A stretch of DNA of 64,000 nt from Chloracidobacterium sp. (GCA_016720705.1 JADKKB010000007.1:1-64000), one strand, 5' to 3'. Shown: positions 19,296-28,874, counted from the first letter of the stretch. Numbers and translations: made by a program. Notes: generated by a model not told the origin, from the letters alone.

Positions 19296-20459
19296 CTACC
19301 CAAAGGTCAGATCACCAGGCGAGCTGTTCCGGCGCGGCGCGGCATAACTTTTTGCCGAGCTGTCGTTGCCGCCGTTGTCATCCGTGTCAGTCGAACTTCT
19401 TTGTGGAAATTTGTCTCCAAAAAGGCTTTGCCAGAGCTCGACGCTTTTGGCCTTATCTTGCTCATCGAGCGCAGCTCGAGCCGTTAACGCATCCTCCGCG
19501 ATCGCGTTGTAGAATGCTGCGAAGTCGGCGCCGCTCACGCGATGAAATACGTTATGGCCTGGGACGCCGTGATCGGGTAGAAAGGGAGTTGTTTCCGTCA
19601 GGGCATAACTACCGTATTTCTGAACTATAGATTCGAGCGTCAGGACAACGCCCTGAGCTACCGAACTTATCCCGTCGGGACAACAATCGCCTGTCAGATG
19701 TTCGAGTGGATAGCCCTTCGGGTATTTAGGCAGTTTCTCATTTGTCCTCTTCCGCCATTTGATCGCCTTTACTACATTTATATAGTGGGCATTACACAAC
19801 TTGTTCTTTTGGGTGGTCCATGAGATCTGCTCTAACGGGTGAGTATCATCCCATTCGTCTGCGTCGCGGTCGGGGATTCGCAACGGCTCGAGCTTCCATT
19901 GCGTAACAACGCCTGCGGATTTAACAAGATCGACCTGGGACAGATAGCTCGTTCGTTCTTCGAAAGGCACCCACTCAGGTCCAAGGAACCAATCGGGTGA
20001 TGATTCGACATCGCCGACGTAACGAACAGCCTTCGACTTGAGTTTCTCCGCTTCGACCTCAGACGGGGCGGACGTTATAACCAGATCGAGATCCACGTAA
20101 GACAAATTGATCCCGAAGGAGCGGCCTTGCGGCTCCCACTTGCCCTCGTAGTATTCATTCAGAAACGGTTCGAACAATTTCATAGCCTCATTGGGCTTGA
20201 ACTCGTTTTCGTTGAGACTCGTCACGACGATCACATCGACGTCGGAGCGCTTGTCGCCCTTAGGTCGAATTGCCGTCGATCGCCGATAACTGCCCTGCAG
20301 AAAATCACTGATGTAGATGCCTTTGAGGCCATCATAGCTCCGCAGCCTTTCCCGAAGCGTTCTATGCCCGGTCTGCATTTCATTGCGCTGGTTCATTGTC
20401 GGGCGAATATTCGTCAAAAATTCCTTGAAGTAACTTGGTAATTCCATATCGTGATTCAT
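19296..20459 (-). CDS. CBASS CD-NTase (cGAS/DncV-like nucleotidyltransferase)
   Basis: A 387-residue enzyme of the cGAS/DncV-like family, which makes a cyclic oligonucleotide messenger when phage infection is sensed. The active site is clear: FLQGSYRRST (Gly56-Ser57), then RSDVDVIVV (Asp73 and Asp75) and YVDLDLVIT (third Asp at 123 or 125). An OAS1-like helical C-terminal region follows, with the KAIKWRKRTNEKLPKYPKGY segment typical of CBASS enzymes. The C-terminus ends PGDLTFG; in type II systems this tail is the site that Cap2 conjugates, and a terminal Gly fits. The start overlaps the effector stop by four bases. The messenger made cannot be read from the sequence; the SAVED effector suggests a cyclic di- or trinucleotide. 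Confidence 0.93.
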   Translation of the reverse strand: MNHDMELPSYFKEFLTNIRPTMNQRNEMQTGHRTLRERLRSYDGLKGIYISDFLQGSYRRSTAIRPKGDKRSDVDVIVVTSLNENEFKPNEAMKLFEPFLNEYYEGKWEPQGRSFGINLSYVDLDLVITSAPSEVEAEKLKSKAVRYVGDVESSPDWFLGPEWVPFEERTSYLSQVDLVKSAGVVTQWKLEPLRIPDRDADEWDDTHPLEQISWTTQKNKLCNAHYINVVKAIKWRKRTNEKLPKYPKGYPLEHLTGDCCPDGISSVAQGVVLTLESIVQKYGSYALTETTPFLPDHGVPGHNVFHRVSGADFAAFYNAIAEDALTARAALDEQDKAKSVELWQSLFGDKFPQRSSTDTDDNGGNDSSAKSYAAPRRNSSPGDLTFG

Positions 20460-21997
20460 TCTCCTTGTAACGGTTCATTGAAGCTGATCCCTCTTGTGTA
20501 TGCTCCCAACTCCTTTGATCCAAAATCATATTCGTAGATCGCTAGACTGCAGCTTCGAGGCAGTCGAAGTAACAATCCGAGATAAAACATGAAGGCCGTC
20601 GGCGCCGCCGCAAATACGTGCACAGACTTGATGCCATCCGATTTGACCTTCCTGACGATTTCCTCGCAAGCCTCCTGAGCGAGCGTGAACGCGTGGTTAC
20701 CGTCGCGGATCGAGTCGTTCCCGGGCCGGGGAAGAATTTCAAAGGCGAGGGATTGTGCCGCCCGGATGGATCGGTCCGCGAAGTCCTTAACGTCGTTCCA
20801 CACCGAATGGGTGACACTGAACCCGACGATTAGTTCGTCCGCTTTACCGCCTGCGGCCATGCTGTCGATCCGCCATGTATCGCCGTCCGTACGATCGCCC
20901 GTTATGCTCCATACCTCAGGTCGTCTGAATTCGCTTTTCTGAACCGGAACGAATCTCGCCGGGCTCCTTGGTTCGACGCTCATGCCCGCCGCGAAGGCGA
21001 TGCTGATATGCGTTTCGAGAAGCAAATAGAATGTTTCATCGGAAGCTTGGTATTTTTCGAGAAAATCCGAAACCTCCTTTTTCACGTCCTCGTCCCAGGT
21101 TGATCCCGGTCGTAGATGACGTCCTTCAAAATGCGGCGTAAGACAAACCATGTCGTGCGTCAAGTTAGGCATTTCTTCCGCGTATCGCATAAAACTGCGT
21201 ATTCCGAGCGTCTTCTCTTTCGGATAGCCATGCGACTCTCCAACCCACATGCCGTGCTGCTCCGCGATCTCCTTTATGGTGTCCCGCGTGAAGGACATAG
21301 AAACGCCGGTGGCATGAAGCTTCCTGACCAGATCGTCGTATTCGCTAGAAAGTTTGTTCTTGTCGATAGGGCGCAGCCCTGCAAGATGTAGCCTAATGTT
21401 GAGTTCCTCCCGGAACCTGACGATATCTGGGCCTTGTACTATACTCATCGCCGAAACGATTTCTCGGAGCTCTTCGTCATCTATTGCGAGATGGTTTTTC
21501 CACTCATTTCGCAACACCCACATCGCGGACCTATCCGTTTTTCCTTCGAAGAATCGATCGAGATTCAGTCGTCCGTCTTGGCGGCTCCAGATAGGGGAGA
21601 GCACGTCGTCGGGGTGAACTGACGAGGGACTATAGAGGTGATAACCGAAACGCTCTCCCGAACCAAGCTTGGAACGATGAGCATTCAGCAGTTTCTGAAG
21701 AAAGGAATTTGTCGTCGCACCGATGTAAGCCGGATCCGTCAAACTCGTGTGCAGGATCGGAGCCGTGTTGTGAGAATGAAACTTCGCCTGGAAAAAATCT
21801 TTCGATCTGGAGCCGCCGCCGTCGAGGATAGGTACCGAGTAGGTCACGACAACGTCGTCGAATGATTTAACGTCGTCAACTTCATACTCGACGAGGACCG
21901 TCTTAGTGTGAGGGAGGAACAGATCGCAGATCTTCGACCAAAACAGGAGCGATTGATAGTCGTAACCCAATTGAATTGCAAGAACTGATTTAGACAT
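20456..21997 (-). CDS. CBASS Cap4-like nuclease-SAVED effector
   Basis: The effector of the CBASS operon. The N-terminal domain (about residues 1-150) has the DUF4297-type PD-(D/E)xK nuclease layout: LGYDYQSLLFW, VEYEVDDVKSFDDVVV, then FFQAKFHSH, where Asp and Q-x-K are the likely metal-site residues. The C-terminal domain is a SAVED sensor: a LAFEILPRPG strand, a Glu/Lys helix and SVHVFAAAPTAFMFYLGLLL before AIYEYDF. SAVED domains bind cyclic oligonucleotides and trigger the nuclease, which degrades DNA and stops phage growth. I chose ATG 21997 over an upstream ATG at 22021 because the conserved SKSVLAIQLGYDYQ begins there. It is the first gene of the operon, divergent from the LexA-like gene. 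Confidence 0.88.
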   Translation of the reverse strand: MSKSVLAIQLGYDYQSLLFWSKICDLFLPHTKTVLVEYEVDDVKSFDDVVVTYSVPILDGGGSRSKDFFQAKFHSHNTAPILHTSLTDPAYIGATTNSFLQKLLNAHRSKLGSGERFGYHLYSPSSVHPDDVLSPIWSRQDGRLNLDRFFEGKTDRSAMWVLRNEWKNHLAIDDEELREIVSAMSIVQGPDIVRFREELNIRLHLAGLRPIDKNKLSSEYDDLVRKLHATGVSMSFTRDTIKEIAEQHGMWVGESHGYPKEKTLGIRSFMRYAEEMPNLTHDMVCLTPHFEGRHLRPGSTWDEDVKKEVSDFLEKYQASDETFYLLLETHISIAFAAGMSVEPRSPARFVPVQKSEFRRPEVWSITGDRTDGDTWRIDSMAAGGKADELIVGFSVTHSVWNDVKDFADRSIRAAQSLAFEILPRPGNDSIRDGNHAFTLAQEACEEIVRKVKSDGIKSVHVFAAAPTAFMFYLGLLLRLPRSCSLAIYEYDFGSKELGAYTRGISFNEPLQGE

Positions 21998-22046
21998 TGC
22001 TTCGTTTGCGTAGCTGCACAACGCAAATCATACGCGCGCGCAAGAA

Positions 22047-22066
22047 TAGAACAAATCCTAGAACAA
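22047..22066. promoter_or_regulatory. Direct repeat TAGAACAA in the CBASS/lexA-like divergent promoter
   Basis: TAGAACAA occurs at 22047 and again at 22059, twelve bases apart, in the 117-base gap between the CBASS effector start (21997) and the LexA-like start (22115). A downstream GTTC at 22075 forms a loose inverted partner to the second copy. GAAC/GTTC cores are typical of LexA-type operators in several phyla, so this is a candidate operator for the adjacent repressor. It is inference from position and motif; no consensus for this group was available. Confidence 0.35.
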
Positions 22067-22114
22067 TGCAATTCGTTCGGTAGATTTCGTGTTTGTGCTG
22101 TACAATATAAAGAT

Positions 22115-22726
22115 ATGGCGACGCGAGAACTTCACCCCGTGCAGAAACGGCTGCTCGAATTGCTCAAAAGAAGCATTGACGATCCACTCACCGTACGGGA
22201 ATTGCAGAGTGAGCTCGACGTGTCATCGCCGAGTGTCGTTCAACATCACATCCGGCAGCTCGAGAAGTACGGCTTCCTGCACCGTAACCCAGGCAATCCA
22301 CACGATTACCAAATAGTAGCGGATGATCCGGAAAAACGGATCACCTATTTAAATCTCTACGGTCTGGCCAGGTGCGGTCCCGATGGTTCGATTCTAGATG
22401 GAAACCCGATAGATAGAATACCGATCGCCAGTCGGCTACTCGGATTTCAGTCAAAGGATGCATTCATGGTTAGAGCTTCGGGTGATTCGATGAGTCCGAA
22501 GATAAATGACAAAGACTTGGTGATCGTAAAAAAGGCCCGAACTTGGGTCGACGGGAATATTGTCGTAGCTGTCAATGATTCGGTTGCCGTTATTAAGAAG
22601 GTGAATCGAGAAGGTAATGCTTTTATACTCCGATCCATAAATGAGAAGTATCACCCGTTTATCGCGGCTCCGGACTTCCGGGTCGAAGGTGTTGTTCGCA
22701 GCATCATCTCCTATACAAAGACATAA
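22115..22726 (+). CDS. LexA-like repressor (winged HTH plus S24 peptidase domain)
   Basis: A 203-residue protein. The N-terminus is a LexA-type winged helix-turn-helix (LTVRELQSELDVSSPSVVQH and HIRQLEKYGFLHRN). The C-terminus is a LexA/UmuD-like S24 domain with the catalytic Ser in RASGDSMSPKI and Lys in VAVIKKV. The expected Ala-Gly cleavage point is replaced by LARCGPDG, so self-cleavage, if any, would be at Cys-Gly; similar C-G or A-G forms occur in LexA-like proteins of other phyla. It is divergent from the CBASS operon and just upstream of the STAND gene (139-base gap), so it may repress one or both and release them on DNA damage. Chromosomal SOS LexA is an alternative, but its place in the island suggests a local regulator. 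Confidence 0.85.
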   Translation: MATRELHPVQKRLLELLKRSIDDPLTVRELQSELDVSSPSVVQHHIRQLEKYGFLHRNPGNPHDYQIVADDPEKRITYLNLYGLARCGPDGSILDGNPIDRIPIASRLLGFQSKDAFMVRASGDSMSPKINDKDLVIVKKARTWVDGNIVVAVNDSVAVIKKVNREGNAFILRSINEKYHPFIAAPDFRVEGVVRSIISYTKT

Positions 22727-22865
22727 GATAATCGGCCGGGCCGGATCAGTCGGAAATAATATTTATTGAGGGGAGTCGCTGGTAACTTGTGCAGATGCGA
22801 GCTTCTGTTCAGACAGTATCAGCTAACCAACTATGACGTGGATAAAATGAAGGGCAGCTTCCCAA

Positions 22866-25800
22866 ATGATCGAGATTCGATGGAACAACTTTCGGGCGAA
22901 ATTCGAAGGGCGCGCGGACAAGGCGTTCGAGCTACTTTGCTATCTTCTTTTTCTTCGTGAGCACCGGTTGCCGGAGAAGGGTCTTTTTGGCTACTACAAC
23001 CAAATCGGCATTGAGACAGAGCCCGTCCTCATCGACGGCGAGTGGGTCGGGTTCCAGGCAAAATACTCCGACTCGCAGGTCAACGTCTCGGCAATAGAGG
23101 AGTCTCTAGGTAAGGCGAAACGCAAACACCCTGATCTACAGAAGGTGGTCGTCTATGTGAACCATGAGTTCACCGAGACCCGTAAAACAACCGACCCACC
23201 TAAATCTCAATCAGACCTCGAAAAGTTTGCCGCGAGTTTGGGGCTGACGATCGATTGGAGAGTCAGATCGAACTTCGCTTCGCTTCTCTCCTTACCCGAA
23301 AACCAGGATTTCGCGGAACACTTCTTTGTTCTCGAACCCGGACGATCCGAGTTTCTGACCGAGTTGAAGCGCCACACGGCAGAGTTGCTTGATCCTATAC
23401 GTACTTTGATAGAGATACGCAACACAACGATAAAACTCGACAGAACGAAGGAATTAGAACGCTTGAATTCCATTGGAACGCCCGGACGATTGATCGTAGT
23501 TCACGGGCCGGGAGGGGTTGGCAAGACCTCGCTGTTGAAAGAATTCTCCAAGTCCGTTGGGGATGCGATTCCGCTGCTGGTCTTCAGGGCTTCGGAATTT
23601 AACGTACGCCACATCAACGATTTTTTTACGCCGTATGGCCGACCTTCGCTTTCCTATTTCATAGATGTCTTCTCAAAGGCGGACAGAAAATATCTGGTGG
23701 TCGATTCTGCGGAAAAACTTTCCGATCTAGATGACCACGTCGCATTTCGCGAGTTTCTTCGGCGGCTGATCGATTCCGGTTGGACGATCTTTCTCACGGC
23801 ACGTGATGTTTACCTCGATAGCCTTACGTTCCAGCTCGTGAATGTTTTCGGTCGGAGTTTTGAAAAGGTTACTTTGACGGCCATTTCGGATGAGGAACTC
23901 GATGCGAGTGCCTCTGCATACAAGTATGCGCTTCCGTCATCTGAAAGACTTAGAGAACTCATCCGAAATCCGTTTTACCTTGCCGAGTATCTGCTGTTAA
24001 CACCTGAGGGCGACATCGGTGGGACGTATGGCGAGTTCAAAAAAAGCCTTTGGAAGAAGAAGATCCGATCCAGCGGGTCAAAAGGTCTGATCGATCGCCG
24101 CCGCGAAGAGACCATTCTGGCAATAGCTCGGCATCGCGCTGATTCAGGCTCGTTTACTATGTCGATCACCAATTCAGACGCCGAAGCTTTGCAAGCGCTT
24201 GAACTCGATGAAGTGTTAGGTTTCGACGAGGCGAGAGCCGGATACTTCATCACGCACGACATATACGAAGAATGGTCCCTCGAGAAAATAATCGAACAGA
24301 ATTTCGAACGCCGAGCATCGACGTCGAATTTTTTCGCGTCGATCGGCAATTCACTCCCAATGCGCCGCGCCTTCCGTCACTGGCTATCGGATCGGCTAAG
24401 GGATGCTCCTTCGACGGTCAAACAATTCGTAGAGCAATCGATTGCCGACACAACTTTAGGTCAGCACTGGCGCGACGAAGTGCTTATTTCGGTGCTGCTT
24501 TCTGACGCTTCGGAAGCATTTTTCGATATGTTCGAGCAGCTGATCTTGATCGACGATTGTGAATTACTGATCCGTCTGATATTCCTCCTCCGAACCGGTT
24601 GCAAGGAAATCGATTTCACGCTCGCAAAAGCGATGAGAGAATTTCAGGAAGTTGATGCCGGAACTCTATTCACGCGTCCGATTGGGAGCGGATGGACGTC
24701 TGCGATTTCTTTCACCCTTAAGCACATCGACAAGTTCCTGCCGGATCGCATACCGGTGATCGTATCGTTGCTTGAAGATTGGACCCGTTCTAACAAACTT
24801 GGCACCGGATCAAGAACCGCAGGATTGATCGCTCTTACCTGCTACAACAGTGTCGTAGACGAGGACACCTACGCAGATAGCAAAATGGTCGAGCGTCTCG
24901 TGACGGTCATGTTCAACTCTGCCACCGAGATCAAGCCCGAGCTTGAGATAATTCTTGATGAAGTGATTTCTGCAGGCCAGGTTCAATATCGTCAACGACA
25001 TTATCAGGTAATCCACTTACTGTGTTCTGAGATGGCAGGGTATACCGCTGCCCAAGCCCTTCCAGTCAAAACGATGAAAGTCGCCGAGCTGTATTGGATG
25101 CGTAGCGAAGGTGAAAGGGCCGACGACCATATGGGTGTGGAGCGACTCTTTGATATACGTTTTGTAATGGGTAACGAATATTTCCCTGCAAGTGCGTTTC
25201 AAACGCCTATGATCGCCTGGCTTCGAGCTGAACCGTTCGAGGCGTTCAAGTTTCTTCAGCTGCTGAATGAAAAAACCATCGGACACTATTCTAAGTTTGA
25301 TCCCGATCCTGATGCTGAAGAGATAAACATCGACGTAGACGGCAAGCGGGTCGTCCAGTATGTTGACGCAAGGGTTTGGAATATGTACCGCGCTACGCAG
25401 GTAGCTCCGTCGCTGCTTGAATCGATGCACATGGCCCTTGAGCGCATACTGTTCGAGATGGCTGAAGTTTATCCCGAGCCCCTTATCGTTTCCATCTGTA
25501 AGAAACTCCTTTCGAAATCGAATTACGGATCGATTACTGCGGTTGTCACTAGCGTAGTTCTGGCACAGCCGGGAAAACTATTTGACGTGGCAAAGATCCT
25601 GTTTGCGGATCGCACGATCCTACTGCAAGACAACATTCGCAAACATAACGATGCGACAAGCGCGAGACACCTGTACACGATTCCCTCGATGGGACGAAGG
25701 GATATCGACCACCATGTCCAGGAGCGACTGGAAACGTGCGATCAAGAGCATCGCAAATGGAGCCTTGAAGACCTCGCCCGCAATTATCAGTACTTTGACT

Positions 25801-27602
25801 ATTTTAATGATCCAAAGCTCGCAGCGGAACGTCAGTCGGAGATCTGGGAAATACTCGATCGTCACTACTACAAACTGCCCCCTGATAACGAGCAGTCCGA
25901 AGACGATAGAGCGTGGCGGATGGCCCTGGCGCGAATGGACCGAAGGAAAATTACTACAAAGGTCGAGGCGGAAGAGGGTACTGAACGGATGATCGTGAGT
26001 TTTCATCCGGAGATCGCCCCGGATCTGCAGGACTATCAAGAAGAAGGCTCGACGATGACTGCCCAGTTTACAGAGTTCCTACCATTGAAACTCTGGGCGA
26101 TTGAACGGTTCGAGAAAAGAACACCCGACGAAAACCAGTTTGACGGTGATCCATCAACGGCCTTCGAGAAATCATGTGAGATAACGGCACGTCTTGAAGA
26201 CATCAAGGAACAGGGCGAGCGAAGTCGTTTTTGGTTGATAAACGGATCAACTCCCTCATACGTCTCCGCGATCCTTCTTCGTGATCATTTCGACGAGCTC
26301 TCTCCTGAGCAGGTAGAATCTTGCGCCGAAGTACTGCTCAACTTCGCGACGCTCCCGTTGATACGAGAGAATTACTTTTATCAGAGCGGAGACGGGGTTG
26401 AGCCCGCGATCACCAGCTTGGGTGTCGTCTTCGCGCGATGCCCTGAACTTCGTACAGAAGTTAAAGAGATTCTGCTATTACATTTGCTCTCTAGGATAAC
26501 CGATACATCAATCCTTGCGAGACGAAGCATTCTGCAGCACCTCTGGAAAACGCATCCCGCCGACGCTGAGTCATTGCTTTGTGGTTTCCTTTCCCTCAAA
26601 GCGAGTTACGATAAACTGGCGGAAAAACACTATTTCGATAAGAGAAGAAACTGGCACAATGACAACGCGGAAGAAGTCGTCGCCGGTACAGTTGAGAGTT
26701 TCTCCACGATCTTTGCAAAGGAAAACGTGGAGTTGTTCGGGCGCGTAAACGACAACGAAATTGAACTGTCCGAATTTGGAGACTTCAATGACATTCCAGC
26801 TGAAGTATTGTCAAATGCCCTCGACCTTTTGCCATTGGGTACCGACGCACCTGCTCACAAAGAACTGATCAATCTAGCCGGGGTACAACTATCTGAACCT
26901 GATATCCTAGCTGACGCAGATAGCCAGTCAGGCTTTCTTCTGAAGCGACGTACAATGCAGAAGTTTGCGAACCTGGTGATATCAGCCGTACCGTCTGATG
27001 CCGTCGCATTTGTTCGCCCTTTCGTCGAAACATTCAACTCTTCAGTTGTTCCGGATTTGTTCGAGCAACTGATCTTCGCTGAGGACGAGCTCAGACAATA
27101 CGAGTCGTTCTGGGAAGTGTGGCAAGCTTTCTACCCGAAGCTGGTTGAACACGGTAAGACTCGAAGATGGAGGGATAGGCCTGATCGGTCGATCAGAAAC
27201 TACTTCTTAGCGTGGGAATACTGGAAGACGGAATCAAAGTCTTGGCCTTCGATTCGGGATCGCGAGAAAGTCTTCTTCCAGAACGCTGTCCGCGAATTAG
27301 GCCAACATCCATCTGCGTTTTACGGGATCTCTCGGTTCCTTAACGAGATCGGAAGCTCTTTTCTTAATGAAGGGATCGGATGGATCAGTGACCTACTTAA
27401 GCTAGGGCCATCACCCGCAACTGAATCCCCTGAGACAAATACAACCTACTATTTGGAACTGCTGGCTCGACGTTATGCTGATCTCGAACGACGAACGATT
27501 CGAAGCTCGCCTGAAGCAAGGGATCGAATAATACGTATTCTCGACTATTTGGTCGAACAAGGTTCCATAAATGCTTTTCTACTGCGTGATCAGCTTGCCT
27601 GA
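22866..27602 (+). CDS. Nuclease-STAND NTPase (Avs-like), 1578 aa
   Basis: A very large cytosolic protein in three parts. The N-terminus (about 1-150) looks like a PD-(D/E)xK nuclease, with an IGIETEPVLIDGEWVGFQAK segment where Glu52 and the Q-x-K at 64-66 are candidate metal residues, similar in style to the Cap4 effector beside it. Residues about 195-480 are a STAND-type P-loop NTPase: VVHGPGGVGKTSLL (Walker A 214-221), YLVVDSAEKL (Walker B) and an FLTARD sensor-like strand. The remaining 1,000 residues are helical repeats with no family I can name. In Avs defence proteins such a C-terminus binds a conserved phage protein and assembly activates the nuclease. Function here is inferred from this layout and the neighbouring CBASS. 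The frame is intact; the ATG at 22866 lacks a strong ribosome-binding sequence. Confidence 0.85.
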   Translation: MIEIRWNNFRAKFEGRADKAFELLCYLLFLREHRLPEKGLFGYYNQIGIETEPVLIDGEWVGFQAKYSDSQVNVSAIEESLGKAKRKHPDLQKVVVYVNHEFTETRKTTDPPKSQSDLEKFAASLGLTIDWRVRSNFASLLSLPENQDFAEHFFVLEPGRSEFLTELKRHTAELLDPIRTLIEIRNTTIKLDRTKELERLNSIGTPGRLIVVHGPGGVGKTSLLKEFSKSVGDAIPLLVFRASEFNVRHINDFFTPYGRPSLSYFIDVFSKADRKYLVVDSAEKLSDLDDHVAFREFLRRLIDSGWTIFLTARDVYLDSLTFQLVNVFGRSFEKVTLTAISDEELDASASAYKYALPSSERLRELIRNPFYLAEYLLLTPEGDIGGTYGEFKKSLWKKKIRSSGSKGLIDRRREETILAIARHRADSGSFTMSITNSDAEALQALELDEVLGFDEARAGYFITHDIYEEWSLEKIIEQNFERRASTSNFFASIGNSLPMRRAFRHWLSDRLRDAPSTVKQFVEQSIADTTLGQHWRDEVLISVLLSDASEAFFDMFEQLILIDDCELLIRLIFLLRTGCKEIDFTLAKAMREFQEVDAGTLFTRPIGSGWTSAISFTLKHIDKFLPDRIPVIVSLLEDWTRSNKLGTGSRTAGLIALTCYNSVVDEDTYADSKMVERLVTVMFNSATEIKPELEIILDEVISAGQVQYRQRHYQVIHLLCSEMAGYTAAQALPVKTMKVAELYWMRSEGERADDHMGVERLFDIRFVMGNEYFPASAFQTPMIAWLRAEPFEAFKFLQLLNEKTIGHYSKFDPDPDAEEINIDVDGKRVVQYVDARVWNMYRATQVAPSLLESMHMALERILFEMAEVYPEPLIVSICKKLLSKSNYGSITAVVTSVVLAQPGKLFDVAKILFADRTILLQDNIRKHNDATSARHLYTIPSMGRRDIDHHVQERLETCDQEHRKWSLEDLARNYQYFDYFNDPKLAAERQSEIWEILDRHYYKLPPDNEQSEDDRAWRMALARMDRRKITTKVEAEEGTERMIVSFHPEIAPDLQDYQEEGSTMTAQFTEFLPLKLWAIERFEKRTPDENQFDGDPSTAFEKSCEITARLEDIKEQGERSRFWLINGSTPSYVSAILLRDHFDELSPEQVESCAEVLLNFATLPLIRENYFYQSGDGVEPAITSLGVVFARCPELRTEVKEILLLHLLSRITDTSILARRSILQHLWKTHPADAESLLCGFLSLKASYDKLAEKHYFDKRRNWHNDNAEEVVAGTVESFSTIFAKENVELFGRVNDNEIELSEFGDFNDIPAEVLSNALDLLPLGTDAPAHKELINLAGVQLSEPDILADADSQSGFLLKRRTMQKFANLVISAVPSDAVAFVRPFVETFNSSVVPDLFEQLIFAEDELRQYESFWEVWQAFYPKLVEHGKTRRWRDRPDRSIRNYFLAWEYWKTESKSWPSIRDREKVFFQNAVRELGQHPSAFYGISRFLNEIGSSFLNEGIGWISDLLKLGPSPATESPETNTTYYLELLARRYADLERRTIRSSPEARDRIIRILDYLVEQGSINAFLLRDQLA

Positions 27603-27711
27603 TTTGCATGTCGTTATCGACCAATTAAGTTCCTTGTCCGGTCCCAGACACCTTTAAAGTAGGCGAAAAGGTCTAAATTATGGCATCAGATGAGGTCGGC
27701 GCATAACCCAC

Positions 27712-27740
27712 TGAGATTCTATTTCTTTCATAGAATCTCA
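27712..27740. terminator. 11-bp perfect inverted repeat between convergent genes
   Basis: TGAGATTCTAT at 27712-27722 pairs with ATAGAATCTCA at 27730-27740 around a seven-base loop. It lies between the end of the STAND gene (27602) and the end of the convergent integrase gene (27785). There is no strong T run on either side, so it may be a weak bidirectional terminator or a recombination-associated site near the integrase. Confidence 0.4.
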
Positions 27741-27784
27741 TTAAGAACATTCTTCGGTCGTGACCTCTTTTTGACGCTTCGGTT

Positions 27785-28870
27785 CTATTTCCAACATCCG
27801 CTGTGGGGAACATCAAGCTGTTTCACCGCTTCAAGCATTAGATCTGCATCGGTTTCAGCGTATATGTTCGTGATACTCATGTCTGAGTGTGCGAAGAGAT
27901 TCTGTACGATCAGAGGATTTGTATTTCTTCGGATAAGTTCACTGGCGAAGTAGGTTCTTAGGTCGTGAAAATGATAGTTCTCTTCTCGAGTTCCATCTGG
28001 TTTATTGATCTTGGCTCTTATTAGAGCGGGATGCCATCGTTTGCGAAAATCGACAATCGGAAACGGAAGTTGCCTGTCGGCAATCAATTCTCGCAAGACG
28101 GATGTCGCGGTTGCGTTGATCGGAACCGATCTAGGGGGGCGACCTTTCGAACCAATAACCCAAATTCGCTGATTCTCAAAATCGATAACACTTTCGTCAA
28201 GAGCCAAGAGTTGGCCCCGACGCAGTGGCGTATTAACGGCCAACTGGACAAGCCTATAAAGTAATCGGTCCGATTCGAGCTCCTTCCAGAGAGCTTCTTT
28301 TTGCTCGGCTGTGAGCAGTCTTTTTCGAGGTGGCGGTTCCGGAAGTGCTTTCACATACTGCATCGGATTGCGCTCAAGGAGATCCTCTTCACAAGCGAGG
28401 CTGAAGATCTTGGACAGGGTCGACATGATCCTGTTTATCGAGGACGGCGAAATGGTGCTCTTCTTCTTCCGCTGGTTTTTTCCATATTGCAATTTCGATC
28501 TGCAGTCACGGCAGTCTTGCGGGGTAATGGAATGCAATGGTTGATCCTTGAGGTGCGTCAAGAGCTGCTTTATGTAGAGGTTTTTCGCGCCTTTATTTAC
28601 ATTGTTCTGCTCAACATACTTTCGATATGTCATCTCAACAAACTGACCAAAGGTAATTGTCGTGTCTGTCAGCCCAAACGCTCTGTCGAAAAGCTGCTTC
28701 ACCAATTGTCGTACAGCAAGTTCAGCTTCTTCCTTGGTCCGCGCGGTCGGAATAACCTGATGAATGGTCTTATGCCCTTTAACTCGTCTGTATACCCACC
28801 AGCGAGCTGCCGCATACGCCGGATGCTTAGCGTTTATCCGCTTACCGTTATATTTCTTAAAAACTGACAT
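27785..28870 (-). CDS. Tyrosine recombinase/integrase
   Basis: A 361-residue phage-type integrase. The N-terminal SAM-like core-binding domain spans about 50-170. The catalytic domain follows with the active-site set: NTPLRRGQLLALDE (Arg I), HDLRTYFASELI (His-x-x-Arg), LFAHSDMSITNIYAE (His/Trp position and nucleophile Tyr). It should integrate and excise the island by site-specific recombination. It lies downstream of the tRNA-Pro 3' end on the same strand, the usual arrangement for an element inserted in the 3' end of a tRNA gene. It is preceded by a small HTH gene four bases upstream, probably its excisionase or regulator. Some members have a C-terminal extension; here only a short Trp-Lys tail follows the Tyr. 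Confidence 0.95.
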   Translation of the reverse strand: MSVFKKYNGKRINAKHPAYAAARWWVYRRVKGHKTIHQVIPTARTKEEAELAVRQLVKQLFDRAFGLTDTTITFGQFVEMTYRKYVEQNNVNKGAKNLYIKQLLTHLKDQPLHSITPQDCRDCRSKLQYGKNQRKKKSTISPSSINRIMSTLSKIFSLACEEDLLERNPMQYVKALPEPPPRKRLLTAEQKEALWKELESDRLLYRLVQLAVNTPLRRGQLLALDESVIDFENQRIWVIGSKGRPPRSVPINATATSVLRELIADRQLPFPIVDFRKRWHPALIRAKINKPDGTREENYHFHDLRTYFASELIRRNTNPLIVQNLFAHSDMSITNIYAETDADLMLEAVKQLDVPHSGCWK

Positions 28871-28874
28871 ACGC

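Noticed and set aside
18804..19487. 227-residue open frame on the plus strand opposite Cap2 and the CD-NTase
   Set aside because: It lies antisense to two genes with clear catalytic motifs, shows no family features and has no ribosome-binding sequence.
28301..28867. 188-residue open frame on the plus strand opposite the integrase
   Set aside because: Antisense to an intact integrase; composition is typical of a shadow frame.
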